Shown piece after piece: positions 49,915-58,405 of a stretch of 64,000 nt of DNA (its first letter is position 1; the number at the start of each line of letters is the position of its first letter). Source of the stretch: CAG-791 sp045546175 (GTDB lineage Bacteria; Bacillota; Clostridia; Lachnospirales; Lachnospiraceae). Location: positions 1 through 64,000 of the forward strand of contig JAZQCI010000030.1 in assembly GCA_045546175.1 (NCBI GenBank). Direction: 5' to 3'. Under the pieces are notes generated by a model. It had not been told where the DNA came from. It did not search any database and saw only the letters and a list, made by a program, of their open reading frames with translations. A program made the translations under genes and the position numbers.

Positions 49915-51534
49915 CTATTTGTTCCTCGTGAGGAAATGCCGTATGAAAACATACAGGCAGATGATAAAGGCCATCACATAGCCGAAAAATCCCAGTGCGG
50001 GTATGCCCAGGATCCGCGGCTTCATGTCTGTCGTACAGATTATACTGGAGCTGATCAGCAGCGCCATGACCCACAGACCCATGACCAGGTTGCGCACGAG
50101 CCGCCGCATCAGGTCCGAGAACTTCTTCGTGGAGTCCAGCTCCATATGGATCCGGCTCTGGCCCTTGAGATATTCCTCCAGCGCTATTTTGACCAGGGGA
50201 GGGATGTCAAGCGAGCGTCCGACGGCTTTGTAGATGCGCCGTCCGGCCTTGCCGGCTTCCTTTCTCCAGTCAAAATTCTGCATCATCTCCTCTCGGAGCC
50301 TTGCCGCCGCAATCTCGGCCATATTGATGTCCGGGCTGATCCCCAAGAGGACGCCCTGCATCTGCGTGAGGCCGCGCACCAGCATGGTCATGCCGTGGGG
50401 GAGCCTGATGGAATTGTTCTTCATGACCTCCATCGTGTCCTTGAAGAACTCCACTGCGTCGATACTGCCCATGGAGGCGTTTCCGTACCGGTCCATGAGA
50501 TCGCGCAGCTCCCCGTAGAGCTTGCCGGAGTCGACCTTGCCCTGGATCTCGCCCAGGTCCGTGATCGTCGCCTCCAAAAGAGCGATGTCTCCCACGGCTA
50601 TAGCTCTGACCGCCTGCGCCATCAGGTTCCGGTCGCGGTAGGACAGGCGCCCCATCATCCCCATGTCGATCCAGACGATCTTGCCGTCCATGACCTTGAC
50701 ATTGCCGGGATGGGGGTCGGCGTGGAAAAAGCCGTCCTCCATGACCTGCTTGATGTAGTTGTTGACGAGCTTGCGCCCGATCTCGCCCAGGTCATACCCT
50801 TCCGCCAGAAGCGTCTCCTTGTCGTCCACCGGACAGCCGCCGATATACTCCATGACCAGCACGCGGGAAGTTGTGTACTCGTGATACAGTTTCGGGCAGC
50901 GAATATAGCGGATTCCCTGGTTGTTGCGGGTAAACTCCTCCATGTTCGCGGCTTCCTTGAGGAAGTCCATCTCCTCCTGCGCGGTCGACCAGAGCTCATC
51001 CAGGACCATTTCCAGGTCCACGACATTCTTGAGGCCGCCCACGGGCGGCAGGATCCCCACGGCGCGCTTGAGAAGCCCTATGTCTCTGGCCATGATGTCG
51101 TAGATGCCTTTGCGCTCTACTTTGACAATGACGTCCGTGCCGTCCAGTAGCTTTGCCTTGTGGACCTGCGCGATCGAAGCCGATCCCAGCGTCTCCTTTT
51201 CGATCGAGGAAAAGATATTGTGCCAGTCCTCTCTGTAAGAGCGGTTGATGACCTCTTCCACCGTCTCAAAGGGCATAGGTTTGACTTCGGAAGTCAGCTT
51301 CATCAGCTCATCACAATACTTCTGCGGCAGCACGTCGGAATGAAGCGACATGATCTGCCCCAGCTTGACATAGGTGGGCCCCAGCTCTTCCAGGATGGCC
51401 CGGAGTTTCTCCGGCGTCACGCCTCTCGTGACCTGGTGCTTGCGGAGAACCGCAGTGATCTCCCCCAGCCTTGCCCGATTGTCTATTTTGGCCTTCTCGG
51501 ACTGTGCGACACTTTTTTCTTTCTCTGCACTCAA
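49915..51534 (-). CDS. UbiB/AarF/ABC1 atypical kinase
   Basis: This 539-residue protein belongs to the UbiB (COQ8-like) atypical protein-kinase-like family. It shows the KxGQ-type motif around VKLGQIMSLHSDVLP, the Ala-rich nucleotide loop SASIAQVHKAKL, the lysine of VIVKVERKG, and FFHADPHPGNVKV with the catalytic Asp followed by WIDMGMMG. Two hydrophobic helices end the protein (about residues 485-535), anchoring it in the membrane. UbiB proteins support isoprenoid quinone or lipid metabolism. It follows the phasin-like gene by 6 bases, a known combination in Clostridia. Confidence 0.92.
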   Translation of the reverse strand: MSAEKEKSVAQSEKAKIDNRARLGEITAVLRKHQVTRGVTPEKLRAILEELGPTYVKLGQIMSLHSDVLPQKYCDELMKLTSEVKPMPFETVEEVINRSYREDWHNIFSSIEKETLGSASIAQVHKAKLLDGTDVIVKVERKGIYDIMARDIGLLKRAVGILPPVGGLKNVVDLEMVLDELWSTAQEEMDFLKEAANMEEFTRNNQGIRYIRCPKLYHEYTTSRVLVMEYIGGCPVDDKETLLAEGYDLGEIGRKLVNNYIKQVMEDGFFHADPHPGNVKVMDGKIVWIDMGMMGRLSYRDRNLMAQAVRAIAVGDIALLEATITDLGEIQGKVDSGKLYGELRDLMDRYGNASMGSIDAVEFFKDTMEVMKNNSIRLPHGMTMLVRGLTQMQGVLLGISPDINMAEIAAARLREEMMQNFDWRKEAGKAGRRIYKAVGRSLDIPPLVKIALEEYLKGQSRIHMELDSTKKFSDLMRRLVRNLVMGLWVMALLISSSIICTTDMKPRILGIPALGFFGYVMAFIICLYVFIRHFLTRNK

Positions 51535-51540
51535 TGATCG

Positions 51541-51876
51541 TTAATCCTCAGTACCCGCGTTTTCTTCAGCCTTCCTGATCGCCTCTTTGAGCTTCTCCAG
51601 CTCTTCCGCGCTCAGACCCTCGATCTGTTTCTCAAGACCCTCGACCTTCTTTTCCGCCTCGGCTTCCTTCTCCTTGGCCGCTACGGCAGCTTCGTCGATG
51701 CTCTTCTTCACATTTCTCTTGAGCTCCTGATTGAGTTCCTTGCCCTGCTCGACGGTGAGCTCGCCCTTTTTGACCAGCTCATCCACGATCTGCTGGGATT
51801 TCTCCGCGGTCATAGCTGCCGCGCCTATTCCCATCAGAATGATTTTCTTAAGTCCGTCACCGAGTCTGCTTTCCAT
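51541..51876 (-). CDS. Phasin-like small helical protein
   Basis: This 111-residue protein has a hydrophobic N-terminal helix (LKKIILMGIGAAAMTAEKSQ) and then a long Lys/Glu-rich coiled-coil stretch (residues 30-105, EAEAEKKVEGLEKQIEGLSA). It resembles the small phasin-like proteins annotated next to UbiB genes in Firmicutes. It may associate with membranes or help regulate the UbiB kinase. A role in polyhydroxyalkanoate granules is not supported by other genes here. It sits between DgkA (10-base gap) and UbiB (6-base gap) in one operon. Confidence 0.8.
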   Translation of the reverse strand: MESRLGDGLKKIILMGIGAAAMTAEKSQQIVDELVKKGELTVEQGKELNQELKRNVKKSIDEAAVAAKEKEAEAEKKVEGLEKQIEGLSAEELEKLKEAIRKAEENAGTED

Positions 51877-51886
51877 AATTACCTGA

Positions 51887-52312
51887 TTACCTCCTTATCA
51901 GTTCCACAATAAATCGATACAGCTTGGGGAAAAAGATTGTTCCGCCCGCCACGGCCGCCCAGATCGACGCGATCAGAACGGCTCCGGCCGCGCAGTCCTT
52001 GGCCCGCTTGGCCAGCGGCTCCCACTCATCCGTCACAAGGTCCACCACGGATTCGACCGCAGTGTTCATCAGCTCCATCCCCATGATCAGCCCGAACAGC
52101 AGAAAACAGACCAGCCACTCCGTCACCGAAATATGCAGTATGTTGCCGAAAATGAGCACCATGACTGCCGCAAAGCAGTGGATCTTGATATTCCGTTCCT
52201 CTTTGAAACAGACTGCAAATCCATTCCACGCGTTTGCAAAGCTCTTAAGCAGGGACTGCCTGGTATGTTCCTTTTCGTTGCCGCTATTGGGGTCTCTGAT
52301 TATCTCTGCCAT
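51887..52312 (-). CDS. dgkA: DgkA-family undecaprenol/diacylglycerol kinase
   Basis: This small integral membrane kinase phosphorylates undecaprenol (the usual Gram-positive activity) or diacylglycerol. The 141-residue protein has three hydrophobic helices and the family motif MELMNTAVESVVDLV (E, N and E active-site residues), followed by KRAKDCAAGAVLI. The start at 52312 (MAEIIRD) is chosen since upstream residues to 52438 have no family match. It leads the DgkA-phasin-UbiB operon. No PAP2 phosphatase domain is fused, unlike in some homologues. Confidence 0.92.
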   Translation of the reverse strand: MAEIIRDPNSGNEKEHTRQSLLKSFANAWNGFAVCFKEERNIKIHCFAAVMVLIFGNILHISVTEWLVCFLLFGLIMGMELMNTAVESVVDLVTDEWEPLAKRAKDCAAGAVLIASIWAAVAGGTIFFPKLYRFIVELIRR

Positions 52313-52435
52313 CGCTTCAGTTCCGCCTTTCCTATCAAAATAGTATATCACTATTTGGCCTCGGACGGACATCTCCTTGTGCCGCTTTTGCACAGATTTC
52401 TTTGCTATGAAAACAAGGGGCTGTCCATCCCTGTC

Positions 52436-52481
52436 CATAAAAAAGGCCGCCGCCCTAAGAATTATTCTTAGTACGACAGCC
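52436..52481 (-). terminator. Hairpin with T-run downstream of glcD
   Basis: A long stem pairs GGCTGTCGTACTAAGAAT with ATTCTTAGGGCGGCGGCC through G-U pairs and one mismatch. On the minus strand it is followed by TTTTTT. It lies 340 bases past the glcD stop and would end that transcript before dgkA. Confidence 0.6.
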
Positions 52482-52553
52482 CCGTTTAGAGGTATATGTT
52501 TGACTGATTCGGATGAAGAATTCGTCTTTTTTCGCTGTCTCTTTGGAATAGGG

Positions 52554-52583
52554 AAAGCGGCACAAGCGCAGTTATGCCGCTTT
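52554..52583. terminator. Second hairpin downstream of glcD
   Basis: AAAGCGGCA and TGCCGCTTT form a 9-bp stem around a 12-base loop. It may be a weak terminator for either strand. The rest of the 52488-52821 gap holds only the family B copy; no gene was seen. Confidence 0.45.
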
Positions 52584-52641
52584 CTCTGTTCAGAGTTCTC
52601 TCATTGAGTAATACATGTGAGACGCTTTCGGTGACGGATTG

Positions 52642-52762
52642 TTCAAGGCTCGCAGAGCGAGCCGCTGCGCCGCGTGCGGGCTGCCCTTCGGGCAGCTCCT
52701 TCCTTACCGCACGCGTGTGCATCATTTAACTCAGTGAGGGATTGTCTCCCGCCTGAGTTAAA
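52642..52762 (+). repeat. Family B structured element, copy 4
   Basis: Complete copy with three hairpins; hairpin 3 has arms TTTAACTCAG and CTGAGTTAAA. It lies between the glcD stop (52822) and the two terminator-like hairpins. Confidence 0.9.
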
Positions 52763-52821
52763 TCATCTCCGCAGTGACAGCGGGAACTCTCTTGTTCTGT
52801 TTTTGTTTCGTATCCTGTCGA

Positions 52822-54246
52822 TCACTGGACCTTGTAGCAGATCTTGCCGGGATTCAGGATCATCTTGGGGTCGAAGACGTGCTTGATGCCTTCCATGAGG
52901 CGCATCTGCGTCGCTCCGGAGAAGTCAGCCAGATAATCCATCTTGCCGTGGCCGATTCCGTGCTCACCGGAGATCAGGCCGCCCATCTCAGCTGCCTTGG
53001 CATAGATGTCCTTCATGAACACTTCGACGTCCTTCTTGAAGGTCGCCTCATCGACAGTATCGTCGCCGCATGCATAGATGTGGAGATTTCCGTCTCCCGC
53101 ATGGCCGAAGCTCTTGATCTTGAAGCAGTATCTTTCCTCTGTGGACTTGACATACTTGAGATACTCCGCGATCTTGGTGACGGGAACGACTACGTCGCAC
53201 TCATCCAGCCACTTGGTCTCGGCTTCGATCGCCTCGAGGAAGGAAGAACGGGCCGCCCATGCGTCGCGCTTCTTGGCGGGAGAATCAGCGACCAGAACAT
53301 CGATCGCGCCCTCTTCGAGGACCACTTCCGCTGCCTTCTCAACCAAGTCATTGAGCTGGTCAAAATCGTCACCGTCGAAAGTGACGAGCAGGTAGGCACC
53401 GACTTCTACGCCGCCGATCTGCTTGGGGAAGGTCTCTCTGCCGATAAATCTCTCGGAAGCGAGAACGATCTCTCTCTCCATGAACTCTACAGCCTGAGGA
53501 TTCAGGCGGTTCTTCATGAACAGCGGAACCGTTGCGATGCAGTCATCCAGGTTCTCGTAAGGGATGATCAGTGAGATCGTCTCCTTGGGAGCGGGGATCA
53601 CCTTGAGGGTGAGCTCGGTGATGATGCCGAGTGTGCCCTCGGAACCGATCATCAGGTTGAGCAGGGAATAGCCGGTGCTCGTCTTGGAGACCGTCGCGCC
53701 CAGCTTAATAATCTCGCCGGTGGGAAGGACTACGGTCATGGCGCGCACATAGTCTCTCGTGCAGCCGTACTTTACGGCGCGCATGCCGCCCGCGTTTGTG
53801 GATACGTTGCCGCCCAGGGTCGCGAACTTCTCGCCCGGATCCGGGGGATAAAGGAGGCCTCTGCCAAGAGCGTCCTCAGCCAGATCGTGCAGAAGAACGC
53901 CGGGCTGTACGCGGACAACGAAATTATCCTCATCGTACTCCAGGATCTTGTTCATCTTCTGCATGTCGATCATGACACCGCCATGAATGGCTACGGACGC
54001 TCCCGTCAGGCCTGTACCGGCGCCGCGAGGGATGATCGGAATATTATTCTCGTAGCAGAGTTTCGCGATAGCGGCGATATCCTCTGTCGTTGTCCCGTCT
54101 ACAACTACTTCGGGGGGATTTGAGCCGTAGATGGGCATCTCGTCGCGGTAAAAATCTTCATTGATGTCACTTCCTGTGTGCACCTTTCCCGGCACGATCT
54201 TCTCGAGCTGTGCGATGAACTCAGGGGTCACTTTGTTATACTGCAT
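52822..54246 (-). CDS. glcD: FAD-linked oxidase, glycolate/D-lactate dehydrogenase subunit GlcD-like
   Basis: This 474-residue flavoprotein oxidises a 2-hydroxy acid, most likely D-lactate or glycolate. The N-terminal FAD_binding_4 domain (about residues 35-215) has IIPRGAGTGLTGASVAIHGG and GGNVSTNAGGMRAVKYG. The C-terminal FAD-oxidase C domain has SFGHAGDGNLHIY and SGEHGIGHGKMDYL, the metal-binding signature of the family. The length is typical. The gene is the last of a PgeF-FadR-GlcD cluster and has its own promoter with a FadR-type operator. A partner Fe-S or ETF subunit is not in the window. Confidence 0.92.
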   Translation of the reverse strand: MQYNKVTPEFIAQLEKIVPGKVHTGSDINEDFYRDEMPIYGSNPPEVVVDGTTTEDIAAIAKLCYENNIPIIPRGAGTGLTGASVAIHGGVMIDMQKMNKILEYDEDNFVVRVQPGVLLHDLAEDALGRGLLYPPDPGEKFATLGGNVSTNAGGMRAVKYGCTRDYVRAMTVVLPTGEIIKLGATVSKTSTGYSLLNLMIGSEGTLGIITELTLKVIPAPKETISLIIPYENLDDCIATVPLFMKNRLNPQAVEFMEREIVLASERFIGRETFPKQIGGVEVGAYLLVTFDGDDFDQLNDLVEKAAEVVLEEGAIDVLVADSPAKKRDAWAARSSFLEAIEAETKWLDECDVVVPVTKIAEYLKYVKSTEERYCFKIKSFGHAGDGNLHIYACGDDTVDEATFKKDVEVFMKDIYAKAAEMGGLISGEHGIGHGKMDYLADFSGATQMRLMEGIKHVFDPKMILNPGKICYKVQ

Positions 54247-54381
54247 ATCAAGCTCCTTTCATGACTCCGTTCACTCCTGAACGTCTACTGCTCCCGGCGG
54301 AATGACTGCCGCTTTCCGAACAGTACCTGCTTTCACTGTGTCCTAAATATTACCCCAATCGGTCAACCAATTTTGTAATAT

Positions 54382-54433
54382 TGGTTCTACCACTTTATAG
54401 TTAAATGATAGCGTCGACTGTGCAAATTGTCAA
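54382..54433 (-). promoter_or_regulatory. glcD promoter with FadR-type operator
   Basis: On the minus strand -35 TTGACA (54428-54433) and -10 TATCAT (54405-54410) are separated by exactly 17 bases. A dyad at 54382-54392 (TGGTTCTACCA on the plus strand) fits the TNGTNNNACNA consensus of the FadR subfamily and lies just past the expected start of transcription. A second imperfect GGTCAACC dyad is at about 54361. The neighbouring FadR-type regulator is the likely ligand-controlled repressor. Confidence 0.75.
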
Positions 54434-54502
54434 TAAAACAATCAGAACAGGCGACGCTTTCTATATTTTCACCAATTTAGCCCGAATTATTTTGTAACTA
54501 TT

Positions 54503-55210
54503 TTACTGAAGATCTCTGAATTGTCTGATATATTCAAAATGCCTGTTCAGCCCCTCAAGACCGGTCCGCAGATCGCTGTTCACAACTCCCATGACCAGCA
54601 TCCGGTGCGCGTCCTCGAGCTTGTCGTTGCTCTTCATCCCTTCAATGATCTTGCCGCGAAAGACGGGGATATAGGACTCGATTACATTGGTCAGAGCCCG
54701 GTAGGTCGTGATCAGATAGTCGTTCCGGGAGGCCTCGATCAGCGTCATATGGAGCGCCATGTCGTGCTCATATCTCTCTTTCTCCGTCTCGGCCTTAAGG
54801 AGCTCCTCCAGGTGCCTTCCGATCAGGATCTTCTGCTGCTCCGAGGCGTAATCCACCGCCAGGTGCATGGCTTCGCGCTCCAGACACCAGCGGAACTGCG
54901 TCAGGTCGTCCCTCCCCATTCCTTTCATGGTGTAGATCAGGGACAGCGTCTCCGTCATCGGCTCGTCAAAATTCAGAGAGATGTAGTGTCCCGCCCCGTG
55001 CGTAGAGGACGTCACGCCCATATTCTCGAGGATCCGCAGTCCTTCTCTGACGGAATTGCGGCTGATCCCCAGCTGCTCGGCCAGTTCCCTCTCACCGGGA
55101 AGTCTCTCCCCCGGTTTGAGATTTCCGCTGAGCACCTGTCCCCTCACATGGTCGATCACAAGCTTGTACGGCTTATCTTTTTTTTCTTCTTCCTGACTGT
55201 TCATTGCCAT
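54503..55210 (-). CDS. FadR-family GntR regulator of the 2-hydroxy-acid oxidase gene
   Basis: This 235-residue regulator has a GntR winged helix (residues about 18-85: RLPGERELAEQLGISRNSVR, then THGAGHYISL) and a helical FCD ligand domain (about 95-230) with the conserved MALHMTLIEASRN motif. FadR-subfamily members such as LldR, GlcC and PdhR sense lactate, glycolate or pyruvate, and it sits directly upstream of a GlcD-like oxidase gene with a matching operator at its promoter. It follows PgeF by 34 bases. The ligand is inferred from context. Confidence 0.9.
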   Translation of the reverse strand: MAMNSQEEEKKDKPYKLVIDHVRGQVLSGNLKPGERLPGERELAEQLGISRNSVREGLRILENMGVTSSTHGAGHYISLNFDEPMTETLSLIYTMKGMGRDDLTQFRWCLEREAMHLAVDYASEQQKILIGRHLEELLKAETEKERYEHDMALHMTLIEASRNDYLITTYRALTNVIESYIPVFRGKIIEGMKSNDKLEDAHRMLVMGVVNSDLRTGLEGLNRHFEYIRQFRDLQ

Positions 55211-55244
55211 TTTCCTCTATACAACGCTCCTGCGCAAAGTCCGC

Positions 55245-55988
55245 TCATTTAAGGCAGATCATCGAGCCGTTTCTACCGGTCACGTGATGATCGCCCCTGT
55301 AAGAATGATACTCTTTTCTGCCGCACATCGTACAGATACCGCTGAGAAAGATATTCCCTTCTGGTATCCCCATCTGCATGAGCAGGTCGCGGTTGATCTG
55401 CGCCGTATCCATGTAGTATTTCTGTCTTCCGTTAACCACACGGTCCTTGCGGCAATATTTTGACACATCTACGATGGAGCGGAACTGCTCCACGACATCT
55501 TCCTCGATTTCAAAGCAGCACCCCAGGATGCTCGGATTGATATAGATCTCGATGTCCCGCGGGTCGCAGCCGTGGTGATCCGTCATGATCTGCGCGGCCT
55601 TCGGCGCGATCTTCTGCACGGTTCCCTTCCAGCCGCTGTGCACATTCCCGATCACCTTCCTGACCGGGTCGTACAAAAAGACGCTCTGGCAGTCCGCCGT
55701 GTGGATCTCCAGGGCGACGCCCCGCAGGTCCGTGACAAGGCCGTCCGCCTCTCCTGTCTCCTTCTGCAGATTCTGTTCGTCTATAATGACCACTCTGTCG
55801 CCGTGAACCTGCCTGGTGCACTGCTTGACAGCGCGGAATTTGTATCCGAAATCGGACTCGATCGATTCGATCAGGCTCTCTCTCCCGCCTGCTTCCAGAG
55901 CTTTTCCACCGAAATCGACGGGTTTGCGGGAATAAAAGGACAGGATCTTCTCGTTGTTGATCCTGTCAAATGTAAAATACTTATCCAT
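55245..55988 (-). CDS. pgeF: PgeF/YfiH-family multicopper-oxidase-fold protein
   Basis: This 247-residue protein belongs to the YfiH/LACC1 family (peptidoglycan editing factor; purine nucleoside phosphorylase activity is also reported for relatives). The motif VALEIHTADCQSVFLYDP followed by NVHSGWKGTVQKI carries the conserved Cys and His residues of the active site; ILGCCFEIEEDVV and CTMCGRKEYHSYR follow. The length is typical. The ATG at 55988 is the family start. It is the first gene before a FadR regulator, likely on one transcript. No metal or catalytic role can be proved here. Confidence 0.92.
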   Translation of the reverse strand: MDKYFTFDRINNEKILSFYSRKPVDFGGKALEAGGRESLIESIESDFGYKFRAVKQCTRQVHGDRVVIIDEQNLQKETGEADGLVTDLRGVALEIHTADCQSVFLYDPVRKVIGNVHSGWKGTVQKIAPKAAQIMTDHHGCDPRDIEIYINPSILGCCFEIEEDVVEQFRSIVDVSKYCRKDRVVNGRQKYYMDTAQINRDLLMQMGIPEGNIFLSGICTMCGRKEYHSYRGDHHVTGRNGSMICLK

Positions 55989-56084
55989 AAGATCTCCTGA
56001 TTATGCCAGGCTGCCTGTGCCGGGCCGGTTTTCTCCTTTCAGTATCCTTTCAAAAATGAATAAATGCAAGACCTTTCCGGCTCC

Positions 56085-56831
56085 TTACCTTTGAAATCGC
56101 AGTGGCAGCTCCATCCGGTTGCTCTCCAGCAGCTCCTTATCCCTGAGGATCTCCTCGGCGCTGCCGTCCGCCGCCACTTTCCCCCCTGACAACAGGATCA
56201 CGCGGTCGCAAGTGTCATAGATCATATCCAGGTCATGGGAAGTGATGAGCTTCGTGCGCGGAAGCTTTCGGATCGTGTCGATGATGATCCGCCGGTTGTA
56301 AGGATCCAGCGCGGAGGTCGGCTCATCCATCAGCAGCACTTCGGGGTCCATGGCCAGCACGGTCGCCACTGCAGCCATGCGCTTCTCGCCTCCCGAAATC
56401 TTGTGATTGTAGAGGTCGCGCAGATTTTCCTGCCCCAGCTCGCGCAGCACGCTGTCGGCCCGCTGCAGCGCCTCCTGCCGCGACATGCCGTAATTGAGAA
56501 GGCCGAACAGCATGTCCTCCAGCACCGTGGGCATGAACATCTGGTTGTCCGAATTCTGCAGGACAAAGCCCAGTTTGCGCCGGATCGCGGCCAGATTTCG
56601 GGGAATCACCTCCAGGTCGTCTACCAGGATCCTGCCCTCTGTCCGCGAACCCCCCGCATTTCCTGCCCCCGGTCCCGCAAGTCCCAGAAGAAGCTTCATG
56701 ACCGTGGATTTCCCGGCGCCGTTGGCCCCGATCAATCCAACCGTTTCTCCTTCGCCGATCGAGAAGGAAACTCCCGACAGAACTGTTTTTCCCTTTTCAT
56801 AATCAAATGTGACATTCTCAAACTGAATCAT
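56085..56831 (-). CDS. cbiO: Cobalt/nickel ECF transporter ATPase (CbiO)
   Basis: This is the ATPase subunit of an energy-coupling-factor transporter for Co2+ or Ni2+. The 248-residue protein has Walker A GANGAGKST (near residue 35), the Q-loop and LQNSDNQMFMPTVLEDMLFG typical of ECF A subunits, signature SGGEKRMAAVATVLAMDP and Walker B LLMDEPTSALDP. It starts 3 bases after the CbiQ stop codon, so the two are translationally coupled. A short Gly-rich segment (GLAGPGAGNAGGSRTEGR) interrupts the Walker A-to-Q-loop region and is slightly longer than usual. Confidence 0.93.
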   Translation of the reverse strand: MIQFENVTFDYEKGKTVLSGVSFSIGEGETVGLIGANGAGKSTVMKLLLGLAGPGAGNAGGSRTEGRILVDDLEVIPRNLAAIRRKLGFVLQNSDNQMFMPTVLEDMLFGLLNYGMSRQEALQRADSVLRELGQENLRDLYNHKISGGEKRMAAVATVLAMDPEVLLMDEPTSALDPYNRRIIIDTIRKLPRTKLITSHDLDMIYDTCDRVILLSGGKVAADGSAEEILRDKELLESNRMELPLRFQR

Positions 56832-56834
56832 CTC

Positions 56835-57746
56835 TCACCTCATCACTGCCGATCCCAGGATCTGCGTCAGGTTCAGGCACCTGGCCGCGACAAAGAGCGC
56901 GCACCAGAGCGCAGCGTACAGATAATCCGATGCGGAACTCTTCCGCCCCTGCGTGTATTCAAGGCTCGCAGAGCGAGCCGCTGCGCCACGTGCGGGCTGC
57001 CCTTTGGCAGCATCTTCCTTTCCGCACGCGTGTGCATCATTTATCTCAGAAGGGGACCCGAGATAAAACTCCCCGTGATACCCCCTCAGGAGCATGGAGG
57101 AGTACAGTTCCTCCGCCCTGTCCATACTGCGCAGGAGGAGCTGCCCCAGAAAAGACCCCCAGGCCGAGTAGTGAATGCCCTTCTGCCCCGGCGCGCGCAG
57201 GCTGTAAGCCTGTGTCATCACGTTTGCCTCTTCGGCGAGAACCGCCGCATAGCGATAAGTCAGAAGGAGGAGCGTCACGAGCACGGAAGGCACATGGATC
57301 TTCCTCAGGGCGCCGCACAGCGCCTCAATCCTTGTGGTGGCTACTAGCAGGAAAGAAGCCATCAAACTGAAGACCCCTTTCATCATCAGCGTCAGCATGG
57401 AGATCATCCCGGTTGTCACGGTAAAGGACCCGATTGAAAAGGCCGGCTGCCTGTCCAGAATCGGGTTGAATATGCCCACGGCCAGCACCAGCGGCAGCAC
57501 GAAGCGCAGCTTGTACAGGCAAGTGGACACTGGGATCCCGCTGACTGCGAACAGCACTGCCGGGTAGAAGATCATGAAGAGCAGGCCGCTCACTCTGTAT
57601 TTGTCAAAAGATACCACCGTCAGGATATAGACCACGGTCACAAGAAGCTTGGCCCCGGCGCTGACAGTATGGATGGGAGAATCTCCTGACGAGAGTTCGT
57701 CCATCTCGCGCAGGTCGCGGATGGACCGTTCTATGTTTTGGCTCAT
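56835..57746 (-). CDS. cbiQ: Cobalt ECF transmembrane subunit (CbiQ) with an in-frame repeat insertion
   Basis: This ECF T component couples the ATPase to the substrate-binding CbiM. The 303-residue protein has about five membrane helices and coupling motifs including SLRAPGQKGIH and SSMLLRGYHGEFYLGS. Related proteins are about 265 residues. The extra stretch (about residues 227-263) is encoded by a family B repeat at 56958-57067, which adds an Ala/Arg-rich peptide (KGQPARGAAARSASLE) between the second coupling helix and the last membrane helix, without a stop codon or frameshift. The last helix (SDYLYAALWCALFVAARCL) continues normally. Whether the transporter still works is untested. Confidence 0.88.
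   Translation of the reverse strand: MSQNIERSIRDLREMDELSSGDSPIHTVSAGAKLLVTVVYILTVVSFDKYRVSGLLFMIFYPAVLFAVSGIPVSTCLYKLRFVLPLVLAVGIFNPILDRQPAFSIGSFTVTTGMISMLTLMMKGVFSLMASFLLVATTRIEALCGALRKIHVPSVLVTLLLLTYRYAAVLAEEANVMTQAYSLRAPGQKGIHYSAWGSFLGQLLLRSMDRAEELYSSMLLRGYHGEFYLGSPSEINDAHACGKEDAAKGQPARGAAARSASLEYTQGRKSSASDYLYAALWCALFVAARCLNLTQILGSAVMR
56958..57067 (+). repeat. Family B structured element, copy 5, inside cbiQ
   Basis: Complete copy lying within the cbiQ coding frame. Hairpin 3 has arms TATCTC and GAGATA where other copies have TAACTC and GAGTTA, a compensated pair swap. This copy is translated through. Confidence 0.95.
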
Positions 57747-57800
57747 CTATGTCTTCCTTCTTAAACTGGATCTGATTGGATCTGCGATTTGTAGAGTATT

Positions 57801-58180
57801 TAGCATGTTCCGGCCGGGGGTAACCGACGGATAAGAAACTTTCCTCATACCGTAGGGCTGTGTTAGCTTGTTCCGGCCGAGGGTAGCCGACGGATAAGAA
57901 GCTTTTCCCATACCGTAGGGTTGTGTATAGCTTGTTCCACCGGGGGTAACCGACGGATAAGAAGCTTTTCCCATAACGTAGGGTTGTGTATAGCTTGTTC
58001 CACCGGGGGTAACCGACGGATATGAAGCTCTTCTCATTTCGTAGGGCTGTGTTTAGCTTGTTCCAGCCCGGGGTAACCGACGGATAAGAAACTTTTCTCA
58101 TACCGTAGGGCTGTGCCTGGCAAGTTCAGCTCTAGGGCTACCGACGACCAGCAAATTTTTCTTATACCGTAGGGCTGTGT
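57801..58180. repeat. 63-bp tandem repeat, six units, between cbiM and cbiQ
   Basis: Units beginning TAGCTTGTTCC start at 57801, 57864, 57928, 57991, 58054 and (degenerate) 58117. Each contains GGTAACCGACGGATAAGAA and CATACCGTAGGGCTGTG. The rest of the 57747-58251 gap has no gene. A long open frame across the units merely reflects the 21-codon period and has no ribosome binding site. Confidence 0.9.
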
Positions 58181-58251
58181 CATAATCTGAAGACCATACA
58201 CAATAATTTGAGCCATAAAAGCTTAAAGTTCAAAAACTTCAAGAACAGCAT

Positions 58252-58292
58252 AAAAAAAGGGCATCAAGAGAACCGATTTCCTCTATATGCCC
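58252..58292 (-). terminator. Terminator of cbiM
   Basis: GGGCAT and ATGCCC with inner AGAG/CTCT form a stem, followed on the minus strand by TTTTTTT. It ends the cbiM transcript before the repeat array, so cbiQ-cbiO probably has its own promoter. Confidence 0.75.
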
Positions 58293-58405
58293 AACTTTTG
58301 TCGATTTCACTCAGAAAGAAGCGAAAAATGGTGTATAGATTTAGAAACAGCCAGTTCTCTGCCCAACCGGCCAGCCGCGCACCCTGCGCGGCCCGCTTAT
58401 CGCCG

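Noticed and set aside
57604..58101. 165-codon frame with repeated SFLSVGYPR peptide
   Set aside because: It is a translation of the 63-bp tandem array and overlaps the start of cbiQ in another frame.
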